Positions 18,658 to 27,898 of a stretch of DNA of 64,000 nt are shown here, piece by piece; positions within the stretch are counted from its first letter, which is position 1, and every line of letters begins with the position of its first letter. Under the pieces are notes generated by a model. That model was not told the origin of the DNA. It searched no databases and saw nothing but the letters and a program-made list of their open reading frames with translations. The stretch is from contig NZ_CAMPKE010000004.1 of the NCBI RefSeq assembly GCF_946887195.1, forward strand, positions 62,001-126,000. The letters are read 5' to 3'. The position numbers were made by a program, and so were the translations under genes. Source of the stretch: an uncultured Halomonas sp. Lineage in GTDB: Bacteria; Pseudomonadota; Gammaproteobacteria; Pseudomonadales; Halomonadaceae.

Positions 18658-19869
18658 CTACCTCGCTTGATCTTCGCCGGCCCCTTGTTCGCCCGATGAA
18701 TCACTACTGCCCTGCCCATCGCTCGCCTGGCCCGCGGACGCTTGATTGGCCGATGGGCCACTGCCGCCCTGCCGTTCGCTCGCTTGATCGCTCGCTTCTT
18801 GTCGATTGGTCGATTGACTGGCCGTCGGGCTGTCCGCGTTCTGTTGCCCGCCGCTCTGGCCAGCGGCCTGCTGCCGATCGCTGCCATCCTGGGCATTGGC
18901 TTGCGATGCATCGCCAGGCTGGCTCCCGCTGCTCTGTCCGCTCGAATCTTGCCCACTCGAATCCTGTTCGCCCGATGCTTGCTCGCCACCGGTGTCGATA
19001 CTCGCATCGATATCGGATAGCGTCTCACGCATTTCGGCGATCTTGGCCAGGCCCTGCTGAACGCTGGCAATCTGGCTCTTCAGGGCATTCAGCCGTTCGA
19101 CACGCGCCTGGACCTGCGATTCGATCTCGCTCAAGCGCTGCTCAGCCGACTGCACCTGCGATTGGAGCGCTTCGTGGCGTTGCTGGACCTCGCCGAGCGA
19201 TTGCTCGGTTTGCTGCAGGGTTTCCTCGGCCGTCGCGACTTGCCCCTTGAGTTCGGCGATTCGCGATTCCCGATCGGCGATCTGGCTCTCCAGCGTCTCC
19301 AATTGCTCGTTGCTGGCCTGGATCTGTTTTTCCAACTCGGCATGCCGGCCCTCTGCATCGGCAGTCTTCGCTTGAACCTCTTCGAATTGTGCCTGGGCGC
19401 CGCTCAATTTCTCCTGAGCTGCGGCGGCCTCGCTATTGAGCGATTCGAGCCTCGCCTCGCTCTGCTCGACCTGACCTTTTAGCGCCTGCAAACGCTGGTT
19501 GCTGGCCTCGACCTGGCTTTCCTGCTCGGCCAGTTGGCCTTCGGCATCGGCGATGCTCGATTGCAGTTGCCCCAGTTTTTGCTCGGCATCGGAGATGCTG
19601 CCCTGGAGCGAATCGTACTTGGCCTGTGCGTCTTCCACGCTCGCGTAGGTGTTCTCGAGCTCGGTGTTTCTCGCGCTCAGGGCGTCGTTATCGCTCTCGA
19701 GACTGGCGATACGCTCTTCCAGGCCAGTGCGCGCCTGTTCCCACTGCGCCTGCTCGGAATCGGCGTTGGCACTGATGATGATCGCAATCAGTATCGCGAT
19801 CACGGCAATGGCCGCGAGTCCACGTACCCGGTTGTCCTTGGATAATTCGTTCAGCGACATGTCCGCCAT
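18658..19869 (-). CDS. Membrane-anchored coiled-coil protein with Ser/Gln/Gly-rich tail
   Basis: About 403 residues from ATG 19869 (GGGAGA six bases upstream). One N-terminal membrane helix (about 17-35, AAIAVIAILIAIIISA), then some 240 residues of heptad-rich coiled coil (repeats such as QLGQLQSSIADAEGQLAEQE), then a low-complexity tail of about 110 residues dominated by S, Q, G, D and A. It resembles colicin/Tol-like or chromosome-segregation coiled coils only in composition, and I cannot name a family. The topology suggests the coiled coil is periplasmic. It is co-transcribed with the secreted MBL-fold protein. Confidence 0.8.
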   Translation of the reverse strand: MADMSLNELSKDNRVRGLAAIAVIAILIAIIISANADSEQAQWEQARTGLEERIASLESDNDALSARNTELENTYASVEDAQAKYDSLQGSISDAEQKLGQLQSSIADAEGQLAEQESQVEASNQRLQALKGQVEQSEARLESLNSEAAAAQEKLSGAQAQFEEVQAKTADAEGRHAELEKQIQASNEQLETLESQIADRESRIAELKGQVATAEETLQQTEQSLGEVQQRHEALQSQVQSAEQRLSEIESQVQARVERLNALKSQIASVQQGLAKIAEMRETLSDIDASIDTGGEQASGEQDSSGQDSSGQSSGSQPGDASQANAQDGSDRQQAAGQSGGQQNADSPTASQSTNRQEASDQASERQGGSGPSANQASAGQASDGQGSSDSSGEQGAGEDQAR

Positions 19870-19992
19870 CACTTGTCTCCCTGGTTTTTGTCAAGGCAGC
19901 GCTGCATGGAAAGACGTCGAATCTTCCAGCGCTTCGCTTGTCGTTATTCTTCACAGGGTAGTGGGGTGTGCGGAGGGTTCAAGCCAAGCGGC

Positions 19993-20406
19993 TCAATAGT
20001 CGATCTTGCCACGCAACGTCTTGCGCTGGCCTTTTCTTGCCTTGTTCTCCAAACGGCGCCGCTTCGCGCCTTTGGTCGGCTTTGTCGGGATGCGTTTTTT
20101 GGGTGCGTAAATCACACTTTTTATTAGGCTGCGTAATCGCTGCAATGCATCGAACCGGTTCTGCTCCTGGGTGCGATATTGCTGTGCCTTGATGACGATC
20201 ACGCCATCCTTGGTGACACGGCTATCCTTGAGCGCCAGCAACTCCTCCTTGACGCCTTCGGGTAGCGACGAGGCCCGAACCGCGAAGCGCAGGTGAATCG
20301 CCGAAGAGACCTTGTTGACGTTCTGGCCACCGGCGCCCTGGGCGCGCATGGCCTGCATCTCTATTTCATCGTCGGGAATGGCGATGTGTTGCGATATCTG
20401 AAGCAT
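19993..20406 (-). CDS. arfB: Alternative ribosome-rescue factor ArfB (YaeJ)
   Basis: 137 residues from ATG 20406, preceded by a strong AGGAGG. It hydrolyses peptidyl-tRNA on stalled ribosomes. The N-terminal release-factor-like domain has the catalytic GGQ in RAQGAGGQNVNK and then SAIHLRF. The C-terminal tail is basic (KPTKGAKRRRLENKARKGQ) and in relatives enters the empty mRNA channel. The open frame extends upstream over the preceding gene but that part is not ArfB. It starts 11 bases after the stop of the RsuA-like gene. Confidence 0.95.
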   Translation of the reverse strand: MLQISQHIAIPDDEIEMQAMRAQGAGGQNVNKVSSAIHLRFAVRASSLPEGVKEELLALKDSRVTKDGVIVIKAQQYRTQEQNRFDALQRLRSLIKSVIYAPKKRIPTKPTKGAKRRRLENKARKGQRKTLRGKIDY

Positions 20407-20417
20407 GCGAGAGCCTC

Positions 20418-21140
20418 CTAGAAACGCGCGTTCGCGGGCAGATAACGCCACTCGCCCGGGGCCAGTTTCGCCAGTGGTACGCGACCGAGGCGCAAGCGCT
20501 TCATCGCTAGCATCCGCAATCCCACGCTCCGGCACATCGCTTCGATCTGGCCGGGGCACAGGCCCTTGAGCGCGAAGCGCAGGCGCGCTTCGCTCTGCCA
20601 ACTGACCTTGGCCGGCGGCAACAGGCGCCCTTCGAAACGCACACCCCGGGCAAGGCGCTCGAGCCCGCCTTCGCTTAACGTCCCGCTCACTTCGACGACG
20701 ATCTCCTGCTCGATGCGCGAAATATCGTCTTTCAACTTGCGGATCACGCGATGATCCTGGGTGAATACCGCCAGGCCACTAGCGCCGCTTTCGAGTGGTG
20801 CGGCCATCGTCAGCCGTGAGAAATGCGCCTTCAACGGGCGAATGCCGGAGGCGTCATTCGCTGCCCGGCTCGCCGGGGTAATCAGCCGCTTGGCGAGGCT
20901 ATCGCCGTCCTCGCTGCCATGGCCGGGCGGCAGGTGTAGCAGAATCGTCGCCGGCACGATGGGATCGAGCCGCGCACCCAGTGCCAAGCTCACCGTCTGT
21001 GTATCGACCTTGAACTGCGGCTCCTCCACCACCTTGCCATCGACCAGCACCCAACCACCGGCGATATACTGCTCCGCCTCGCGACGAGAGCATGGCAACT
21101 GCGCGGCGAGATACTTGGAAAGGCGTATGGGATCGGACAT
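20418..21140 (-). CDS. RsuA/RluF-family pseudouridine synthase-like protein with altered catalytic motif
   Basis: 240 residues. An N-terminal S4 RNA-binding domain (RLSKYLAAQLPCSRREAEQYI, about 6-60) precedes a pseudouridine synthase domain. In active RsuA-family enzymes the motif is GRLDxDTxGLLLLT, with the first Asp as nucleophile. Here it is APLESGASGLAVFTQD, so Glu replaces the nucleophile and the Arg is lost. The rest of the domain is recognisable (DDISRIEQEIVVEVSG, RSVGLRMLAMKRLRLG). It probably binds structured RNA; activity is doubtful. It is followed at once by arfB, so both may act on ribosomes. Confidence 0.8.
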   Translation of the reverse strand: MSDPIRLSKYLAAQLPCSRREAEQYIAGGWVLVDGKVVEEPQFKVDTQTVSLALGARLDPIVPATILLHLPPGHGSEDGDSLAKRLITPASRAANDASGIRPLKAHFSRLTMAAPLESGASGLAVFTQDHRVIRKLKDDISRIEQEIVVEVSGTLSEGGLERLARGVRFEGRLLPPAKVSWQSEARLRFALKGLCPGQIEAMCRSVGLRMLAMKRLRLGRVPLAKLAPGEWRYLPANARF

Positions 21141-21183
21141 TCTAGTTTCGAACCTATGAAGTAACTGAGCTATGAACCGCTAT

Positions 21184-21326
21184 AGAATCGCTGAATAAAT
21201 CGCCGAACGGAATGAAGAGCAAGGCGCACGGAACACAGAAAACGAGACATAACATAAAGTTAGGAGAGTGTTCGAGTACCGCGCAACGCAGCTATTCGTT
21301 CGTGTAGGCATTTATTCAGTGATTCT
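21184..21326. repeat. 143-bp imperfect palindromic element (MITE-like)
   Basis: The ends are inverted copies: AGAATCGCTGAATAAAT at 21184-21200, and the reverse complement of AGAATCACTGAATAAAT at 21310-21326. Weaker inverted similarity continues inward (CGAACG, GCGC blocks). Its right end supplies the T of the TTA that is the stop codon of the spermidine-synthase-like gene. TA lies near both ends. Size and form suit a MITE or a REP-type intergenic repeat. A second element of the same size class is at 50149-50289. Confidence 0.65.
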
Positions 21327-22000
21327 TACTGGGCCAGCCAGATGACATGCTTGGCCCCCTTGCCTGGGCGATGAGCACGCACCGTTCGCTCTTCGACCAG
21401 GAAGCCGACCCGCCGCAAACGCTCGGTGAATGCCGGATCGCGTCCCGCCGACCAGATCGCCAATATGCCATCCGGGCGCAGCGCCTGTTGTGCCGCTTCC
21501 AGCCCCTGGGGCGAGTAGATCCAGTCGTTCTCCTTGCGGGTCAGCCCCTCGGGGCCGTTATCGACATCGAGCATGATCGCGTCGAAGGCCTGCCTTTCGG
21601 TGCGCAGCAGCTTGCCGACATCGCCCACTTTCACCGCGGTGCGTGCATCGTTCAGAGGATAGCCGGCCACCATGCCCATCGGCCCGCGATTCCAGGTCAC
21701 CACATCGGGCACCAGTTCCGCGACAACGACTTCGGCATCGGCGCCGAGCGATTTCAGTGCCGCAGCGAGGGTGAACCCCATGCCCAGCCCGCCGATCAAC
21801 ACCCGCACGCCGGGACGCGACGCCAGCGGTTGGCAGGCCAGTTCCGCCAACGCATCCTCCGAGCCATGCAGCCGGCTGTTCATCAACTCACCGGTCTTGC
21901 CGGCAATCTTGATGGAAAATTCGCTATCGCGACGCAGCAGGCGCAGCTCGCTGCCTTGGCCAGGAATGGTCGCGATGCCGATCAGTTCGAATTTCGCCAT
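21326..22000 (-). CDS. Spermidine synthase-like methyltransferase-fold protein
   Basis: 224 residues from ATG 22000 (GAGG upstream). The extension to 22186 is not supported. A Rossmann-type methyltransferase core has the loop VRVLIGGLGMGFTLAAAL and the acidic strand-2 end VVVAELVPDVVTWN. A later AIMLDVDNGPEGLT matches the region that holds the catalytic Asp in spermidine synthase, although the exact match is unclear. The small N-terminal beta domain of true SpeE is mostly missing. It may be a SpeE-like protein of unknown substrate. Its stop codon lies in the terminal repeat of the 143-bp element. Confidence 0.75.
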   Translation of the reverse strand: MAKFELIGIATIPGQGSELRLLRRDSEFSIKIAGKTGELMNSRLHGSEDALAELACQPLASRPGVRVLIGGLGMGFTLAAALKSLGADAEVVVAELVPDVVTWNRGPMGMVAGYPLNDARTAVKVGDVGKLLRTERQAFDAIMLDVDNGPEGLTRKENDWIYSPQGLEAAQQALRPDGILAIWSAGRDPAFTERLRRVGFLVEERTVRAHRPGKGAKHVIWLAQ

Positions 22001-22199
22001 GGGGCCTCGGCAAGGGGAGGAAAGCCATACAAGGGAAGGCCGGCATGTTACGCGTTGGCGGGCCAGGCGGCCAGCATCGAAGATTGCCGCTAACGTTGAA
22101 AGCGAAAGCAAAGTTGATTTTGACCTTGTCTCGAGTCGGTAACAAGCTAACGCTAATGTGCCGTTGGGATTGGCGGCGCCTACCATAAGAAGAAATGAC

Positions 22200-23939
22200 G
22201 TGCCCTACGGTTCCCGTTTCATCCGCATGCCGCTCTGGCGATGTGCTCTTTTCTGCTTTCTGGCATCGTTTACGATGTCGGCACAGGCCAGCACGGATAC
22301 GGTCGGGACCATCGAGATCACACAGCTCGAGCACCGCTTGCTCCGGGCACCGGCGGCGTTCCTGATTACCGAGACCCGCACCGAGCTGGCCGATGTCATT
22401 TCGCGCCGCTTTACGCCGCTGACCGATCGGCACATCAATCAAGGCATCAGCGCCAGGACCTACTGGCTGCGGGTACGCCTTGCCAATAACAGTGCGGTGC
22501 ACGAGCGTGCCTGGGTACTGAACCACGAGAGCAGTTACCTGGATAATCTGACGATCTATTACGCCGATGCCGGCAAGCCCATGCACAAGGTCGCGCTGTC
22601 GGATCGCCAGCCCTTCCACAGCCGCCCCATCGATTATCGCAAGCTCGCTTTCGCTCACGTGACGCCGCCCGGCGAGTGGACCGATGTCTATCTTCGCCTC
22701 GATTACGACAAGGCCGATTCGGTCAGCCTCAACGTTCATCTTTGGGAACGCGCCGCGTTCGCACGGCATGTCCGCCAAGAGAACCTGCTGCATGGCGGTT
22801 ACTTCGGCATCGTGCTCGCATTGGTGTGCATCGCCCTGCTGTTTGCCCTCGCCATGCGCGAGCTCACCTACCTCTACTATGCCGCGTTCCTCGTCACCAG
22901 CGGATCGATGTGGGCGCTGATCAACGGCCTGGCCTATCAATACCTGTGGCCCGACGCGGTGTTCTGGCACAACGAAGGCTTTCACATCGTTTATCTGCTG
23001 TTCTCGATCACCGCGCTTCAGTTTTCGCGGGCGTTTCTCCGTACCGCCAGGCATTTCCCGCGCATCGACCGGCTCATGTATGGGCTCCAACTCGTCATGG
23101 CTTGCGCCATTGCGCTGCGCTTTTGGGGAAATTATTCGCTGGTGCTGTATATGGCGTCCGCCGCACTGGCGTTGCCGCTGTTCTTGCTACCGGCACTAGG
23201 CTGGCTCGCCTATCGCAAGGGCCTGGTCTATGCACGCTGGTTTTCCATCGCCTGGCTGGTCTACTCGCTGGGGCTGGCCGTCAGTCTGGTCAGTGCCTAT
23301 ACAGCACTCTTCAATTGGGGCATGGAGCCACTGCTTTACGCGCAGATCGGCGGGTTGTTCGAATCGCTGCTGCTGCTGGTCGCCTTGGCCGAGCGGCTGA
23401 TGATTCGCGAGTCGGACCGACGCCACGCCATCCGGCTCGCCAATCGGGACCCACTCACCCAACTCGGCAACCGGCGGCTGATGACGCAACAGTACGAGGC
23501 CGCCAGGCAACGCTTCGCGCAAACGCGAATGCCGGTCTTTCTGATCATGCTCGATCTGGATCATTTCAAGACCATCAACGACACCTACGGGCATAACGCC
23601 GGCGACCATATCCTGCAACGCCTGGCCGATGTGCTGCGCAGCCATTGCCGCCACGAGGATACCTGCATTCGCCTCGGCGGTGAGGAGTTCGCCATGCTGC
23701 TGCAAGTCGCCGATGAATCGACCGCGCTCGGCATCGCCGAACGCATTCGCCAGGAGTTCTCCGGCATACCGACGCTCTATCAGGGCCAGGCAATCCATCA
23801 CACGCTGAGCATCGGTTTGAGCCCCGCCCTGACGTGCGATGAACAACTGACACTGGCCGAAGCGATGATTCGTGCCGACGAGGCGCTTTACCGAGCCAAG
23901 GCCGGCAGCCGCAACTGCACGGCGGTATATGCGATTTGA
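22200..23939 (+). CDS. Diguanylate cyclase with 7TMR-DISM sensor
   Basis: About 579 residues from GTG 22200, which has AAGAAG upstream; GTG 22158 and ATG 22227 are alternatives. A signal peptide (hydrophobic MPLWRCALFCFLASFT, ending SAQA) leads to a periplasmic 7TMR-DISMED2 sensor domain, seven membrane helices (roughly 190-380), and a cytoplasmic GGDEF domain. The active site is RLGGEEF. RHED five residues before it is the RxxD product-inhibition site. It should make c-di-GMP in response to an extracytoplasmic ligand, possibly a carbohydrate. It is divergent from the spermidine-synthase-like gene. Confidence 0.9.
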   Translation: MPYGSRFIRMPLWRCALFCFLASFTMSAQASTDTVGTIEITQLEHRLLRAPAAFLITETRTELADVISRRFTPLTDRHINQGISARTYWLRVRLANNSAVHERAWVLNHESSYLDNLTIYYADAGKPMHKVALSDRQPFHSRPIDYRKLAFAHVTPPGEWTDVYLRLDYDKADSVSLNVHLWERAAFARHVRQENLLHGGYFGIVLALVCIALLFALAMRELTYLYYAAFLVTSGSMWALINGLAYQYLWPDAVFWHNEGFHIVYLLFSITALQFSRAFLRTARHFPRIDRLMYGLQLVMACAIALRFWGNYSLVLYMASAALALPLFLLPALGWLAYRKGLVYARWFSIAWLVYSLGLAVSLVSAYTALFNWGMEPLLYAQIGGLFESLLLLVALAERLMIRESDRRHAIRLANRDPLTQLGNRRLMTQQYEAARQRFAQTRMPVFLIMLDLDHFKTINDTYGHNAGDHILQRLADVLRSHCRHEDTCIRLGGEEFAMLLQVADESTALGIAERIRQEFSGIPTLYQGQAIHHTLSIGLSPALTCDEQLTLAEAMIRADEALYRAKAGSRNCTAVYAI

Positions 23940-24036
23940 ACGGCGGCCGATTCAGGACGGCAATTGCCAGGCGACTCGAGCAACTCCCTCTTCGCGGTAA
24001 ATTGCGGGTCGTCGTCCATGGTCGCTCTCCTTGCAA

Positions 24037-26130
24037 TCAGGCACTGGCCGAGACGCGGGCGGACAGGAACGCTTCGAACTCGTCCGGCGGCAAGGCTCGG
24101 CTGCATAGGTACCCTTGGTACTGATGCCCTTTCAAATGACGGATGAAAGCCAACTGCTCCTGGGTTTCGACGCCCTCGGCCACGATATCCAGATTCAGAC
24201 TGTGCGCCAAGGCGATGACCGCCTTGACGATGGCGGCATCCTGAGCGCTGGACACCACTCCCGAGGTGAAGGAGCGATCGATCTTGAGGCGGTTGATCGG
24301 GAAGCGCTTGAGCTGGGATAGATTCGAATAGCCAGTACCGAAATCATCGATCGACAGTGTGATGCCCAGCTTGCGCAACTCCCTCAGAATCAGCAATGCG
24401 CGATCGGGATTTTGCATGATGGCGCTTTCGGTAAGCTCCAACTCGAGGAGTTCGGGAGGAAAGCGCGTTTCCTCCAGTACGTTCTTGACGACGGTAACGA
24501 AGTTGCGGTTGTTGAGCTGGATAGCCGACAGATTGACGGCCATGGGCAGTAGCGGAAGACCTTGGTTATGCCAAGACTTGGACTGACCGCAGGCATTGCG
24601 CAGCACCCATTCGCCGATCGGCAGAATCAGCCCCGTATCCTCGGCGATGGGGATGATCTCGTCCGGCGGCACATAGCCCAGCTCCATGTCGTACCAGCGC
24701 AGCAGCGCTTCGACCCCGGTGATATCGCCGGTAATTACATTCACCTTGGGCTGGTAGGCCAGTGTTAACTGATTGTTCTCGATGGCAAGACGAAGCCTGC
24801 TCTCCAGCCGGAGGCGCTTTTCGGCGATTGAGGTCATGCCAGGCTCGAAAAACTGGTAATTGTTGCGGCCAGCATCCTTGGCGTAATACATAGCCGCATC
24901 GGCATGAACCATTAGTTCATGCTTATCGCGACCATGCTCGGGGTAGAGGCTGACACCGACGCTGGAAGTGACGCGTGCGACGTTGTCGCCGATCTGGAAG
25001 GCCATGCCCAGCGAGCTCACGATGCGCTCAGCGACCCCTGCGCTCACCTCGCGGTCGGTTCCCTCGCGGGTAATAACCATGAACTCGTCACCGCCGACGC
25101 GCGCGACCGTGTCGGATTCGCGTACCGCCGCCTGCAGACGCATGGCCGCCTGCTTGATCAGTTCGTCACCGACATGGTGTCCCAGCGAATCATTGATGCT
25201 CTTGAAACGATCCAGATCGACGAAGAAGACCGAGAATTCGCTGTTGCCGCCGCGGGCGCGTTGCAGCGTGCCATCCAGGCGCTCCTCCATCAGCAACCGA
25301 TTGGGCAGCTTGGTCAACTGATCCTGGAGGACCATGGCCTTGAGTTCACGATTGGCTGTTTGAAGCGACTCCGCGAGACGCGACGTCTTCGAGGAGAGAT
25401 GGGCATCATAGACCGACATCATCAGCGCGGCGAACATGATACAGATCGAAACCAGCGCGATGATGCCTGCCAGCTGGACCGACGCGATGCCGCTGGCCTG
25501 GGTCGACATGTCATGTGCCGGCATCCGTGCCGCTTCCATGCCGGTGTAGTGCATTCCCGTGATTGCCAGGCCCATCACCAGCGCGCCAAGGCCCCGCTGC
25601 CAGAATGACACATGCATGCCTGCCTGCCGTGGGTTGAGCCGGAACACCAACCACAAGGCACCGAGAGAAGCGAAAACGGCGATGACCACGGACAGGCCAA
25701 ATAACCAAGGATCGTAAGAAATGACTCCATCCACTTGCATGGCTTCCATGCCGATATAGTGCATGAGACAAATACCGATCCCCATGGTCAGGCTACCGAA
25801 GCCCAGCTTGGCATTGCTGAGCCGGCCGGCCTGGACGATGGCCAGCGCCAGCGCCGAGGAAAGAATTGCCGATACCAGAGAAATGAGCGTCGAGGGAATG
25901 TCGTAACCGATTTCTACCGGCATATTGAGCGCCAACATACCGATGAAATGCATGGCCCAGATCCCGGTGCCCATCGAAAAGGCCCCGCCCCACAACCAGA
26001 GATGGCTGGCAAGCCCTTGGCTCGCACGCACGCGCCCCGCCAGATCCAGCGCCGTCAGTGAGGCTATCGTTGCGACAACGTATGACAGGATAACTAACGT
26101 CAAATTATAGTTAACATGGACTTCGGTCAT
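24037..26130 (-). CDS. MHYT-GGDEF-EAL sensor protein
   Basis: 697 residues from ATG 26130; the TTG at 26157 has poor spacing. The N-terminal MHYT sensor has three repeats with MHFIGM, MHYIGM and MHYTGM in about seven helices, thought to bind a metal and sense a gas. GGDEF: RVGGDEF with an I-site RESD five residues upstream. EAL: VEALLRW, LPMAVNLSAIQL, the loop DDFGTGYSNL, LKIDRSF and VAEGVET are all present, so phosphodiesterase activity is likely. Both enzymatic halves look intact, so the net output cannot be predicted. Confidence 0.93.
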   Translation of the reverse strand: MTEVHVNYNLTLVILSYVVATIASLTALDLAGRVRASQGLASHLWLWGGAFSMGTGIWAMHFIGMLALNMPVEIGYDIPSTLISLVSAILSSALALAIVQAGRLSNAKLGFGSLTMGIGICLMHYIGMEAMQVDGVISYDPWLFGLSVVIAVFASLGALWLVFRLNPRQAGMHVSFWQRGLGALVMGLAITGMHYTGMEAARMPAHDMSTQASGIASVQLAGIIALVSICIMFAALMMSVYDAHLSSKTSRLAESLQTANRELKAMVLQDQLTKLPNRLLMEERLDGTLQRARGGNSEFSVFFVDLDRFKSINDSLGHHVGDELIKQAAMRLQAAVRESDTVARVGGDEFMVITREGTDREVSAGVAERIVSSLGMAFQIGDNVARVTSSVGVSLYPEHGRDKHELMVHADAAMYYAKDAGRNNYQFFEPGMTSIAEKRLRLESRLRLAIENNQLTLAYQPKVNVITGDITGVEALLRWYDMELGYVPPDEIIPIAEDTGLILPIGEWVLRNACGQSKSWHNQGLPLLPMAVNLSAIQLNNRNFVTVVKNVLEETRFPPELLELELTESAIMQNPDRALLILRELRKLGITLSIDDFGTGYSNLSQLKRFPINRLKIDRSFTSGVVSSAQDAAIVKAVIALAHSLNLDIVAEGVETQEQLAFIRHLKGHQYQGYLCSRALPPDEFEAFLSARVSASA

Positions 26131-26474
26131 GCGAGGGTACCCGGTGAATAAAGGCAAGGCTCCGGCTCGATCGAGGGTGCGGTCGAGCCGGCCCGAGCCC
26201 GTTCACGCCGTGAGTCCTAACGAAACTTAACGGCCGATCGGTGAAAAACTTTAGCGTTCGTCACCTTGCAATCGCCGTCGGCACCTCGGTTGCCGAGTAC
26301 CTTTCTGCCCCATCAGGGTTTCGCATACGCCAAGCGCTATGCCAACCGATACGACACATGAGGCCATACGTTGAGCATCGGTATACTAAGGGTTGTTCCA
26401 GTAGTTATGCTCACGTTATCGCGCAAGGCGGCGCGAACTGCCTGCCAATTGGCGCCGCTTCAGAAGGGATTCGC
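26131..26474. other. Divergent intergenic region with a hairpin
   Basis: 344 bases between the MHYT gene and yihY. CCGGCTCGA (26162-26170) and TCGAGCCGG (26183-26191) form a perfect 9-bp stem with a 12-base loop, in the leader or promoter of the MHYT gene. The frame of yihY stays open here but lacks the family's N terminus. No other gene or clear promoter was seen. Confidence 0.5.
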
Positions 26475-27413
26475 ATGAGCAAGAACGCAAAACGCCTGGC
26501 CGCCATCGAGCTCACATCCCATCTCTTTCGGTTCTCGCTGCGAGTACTGAGCAGCTTCTTCAAGAACCGCGGCATGCTTCTCGCTGGCGGTGTCGGTTTC
26601 AACGTGCTGCTCTCGACGATTCCATTGCTCACGCTATTCTGCGTTCTACTGACGCATGTCGTCGATGAGCAGCGCCTGTTGAGTATCATGGCGTTCCAGG
26701 CCCGTCACCTGGCCCCAGGGCATGCCGATCTGCTGCTGGATGCCGTGCGCTCACTGGTGGCCTCGCGCGATGTGATCGGTGCCGTTGGCATATTGGTGCT
26801 GCTGTTCTTCAGTTCCTTCGCGTTTCGCATGCTGGAAGATTCGATCGCCATCATCTTTCATCAGCCCGATGCGCCCAAGAAGCGCCGCTTCTGGGTATCC
26901 GCCCTGCTGCCTTATGGTTTCATGCTGGTACTCGGCGCCGGGCTGCTCGCGCTGACCCTGCTCGTGGTGATCGCCAATGCCTTCAACGAGCTCATCATCT
27001 TCAGCTTCGGAATCACCCTGCCATCGGCCAGCGTTGCGAAAGTCGCCCTCAATGTACTCAGTTTCATCGGCATGTTCGGGCTGTTCAGCGCCATCTACAA
27101 GGTGCTACCGGTGGTGCGTATCGCCCCGCGCCGCGCACTGGTGGGTGGTTTTGCCGCGGCATTGATGTGGGAAGCGGCAAGGCTGGTACTGGGTTATTAC
27201 TTCACCAATATCTCTTTCGTGAACATGATCTACGGCTCGCTCGCGACGATCATCGTGCTGTTGCTGAGCCTGGAAATCGGCGCCGTCATCCTGCTGCTGG
27301 GCGCACAGGTCATCGCCGAGCTGGAGCGCAGTGCACGCGTCGGCCTGCCCTGGTATGGCGTGCCGAAGAGAGATTCCAAGGTATCTTCGGAAAAAGAGCC
27401 GCCGCCTGAATAA
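26475..27413 (+). CDS. YihY/virulence factor BrkB family membrane protein
   Basis: 312 residues from ATG 26475 with AAGGGA six bases upstream. Six membrane helices of the YihY/BrkB (formerly RNase BN) family. Typical segments: NRGMLLAGGVGFNVLLSTIPLLTLF, a middle VVRIAPRRALVGGFAAALMWE, and LVLGYYFTNISFVNMIYGSLATI. The function is not settled; the family was once called ribonuclease BN by mistake. It ends nine bases before the convergent terB-like stop, so the two transcripts must overlap or share a terminator. Confidence 0.88.
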   Translation: MSKNAKRLAAIELTSHLFRFSLRVLSSFFKNRGMLLAGGVGFNVLLSTIPLLTLFCVLLTHVVDEQRLLSIMAFQARHLAPGHADLLLDAVRSLVASRDVIGAVGILVLLFFSSFAFRMLEDSIAIIFHQPDAPKKRRFWVSALLPYGFMLVLGAGLLALTLLVVIANAFNELIIFSFGITLPSASVAKVALNVLSFIGMFGLFSAIYKVLPVVRIAPRRALVGGFAAALMWEAARLVLGYYFTNISFVNMIYGSLATIIVLLLSLEIGAVILLLGAQVIAELERSARVGLPWYGVPKRDSKVSSEKEPPPE

Positions 27414-27421
27414 GCCCCCGC

Positions 27422-27880
27422 TCAGCGCTTGAGTGCTTCCTGCACCCGCAGCTTGGTACGAATGAAATCGCTATGGCGGACGAACAGCAGATCCGCCAGC
27501 TTGCGAATACGGTGCTCTTCGTAAGGGTCCAGCGCGCTGTCGACATAAGCCAGACGCCACATCAACTCGACCAGTGCGACCTTGTCGTCGTAATCGTAGT
27601 GATCGTTGACCAGGCGTACGAACTGGAAATGATCCACCGATTGCTCGGCTTCCTGCTCGGCAAGGCGCATCAACTCATCGACCGCCGCTCGATCCAGCGA
27701 GAAACGCGTTTGCAGCATTTCACGCAGCGCCTCCAGCTCGCTCGCATCGGTCAGGTAATCGGCGCGCACGATCTCGCAGAGTAGCGCCGCGGTCGCCAAC
27801 TCCAGTGTCAGGGGGCGGTCTTTCGCAGCATTGGGCGCGGCCAGGGTGCGATCGAAGAACTGCTGAATGGCATCGAGCAT
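27422..27880 (-). CDS. TerB-like (DjlA-type) helical protein
   Basis: 152 residues from ATG 27880 with AAGG seven bases upstream. An all-helical TerB fold with the paired acidic motifs ADYLTDASELEALREM and RLAYVDSALDPYEEHRIRKLADLLFV, the two halves of the TerB metal-binding bundle. TerB domains occur in tellurite resistance and DnaJ-like proteins; stand-alone members such as this one have no defined role. No other ter genes are present. It lies downstream of the 24-residue peptide gene. Confidence 0.85.
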   Translation of the reverse strand: MLDAIQQFFDRTLAAPNAAKDRPLTLELATAALLCEIVRADYLTDASELEALREMLQTRFSLDRAAVDELMRLAEQEAEQSVDHFQFVRLVNDHYDYDDKVALVELMWRLAYVDSALDPYEEHRIRKLADLLFVRHSDFIRTKLRVQEALKR

Positions 27881-27898
27881 CGATAGGCCTTGAAAGAG

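Noticed and set aside
21924..23090. 388-codon minus-strand frame opposite the 7TMR-DISM cyclase
   Set aside because: Composition is shadow-like and it covers two well-supported genes; no start signal or domain was seen.
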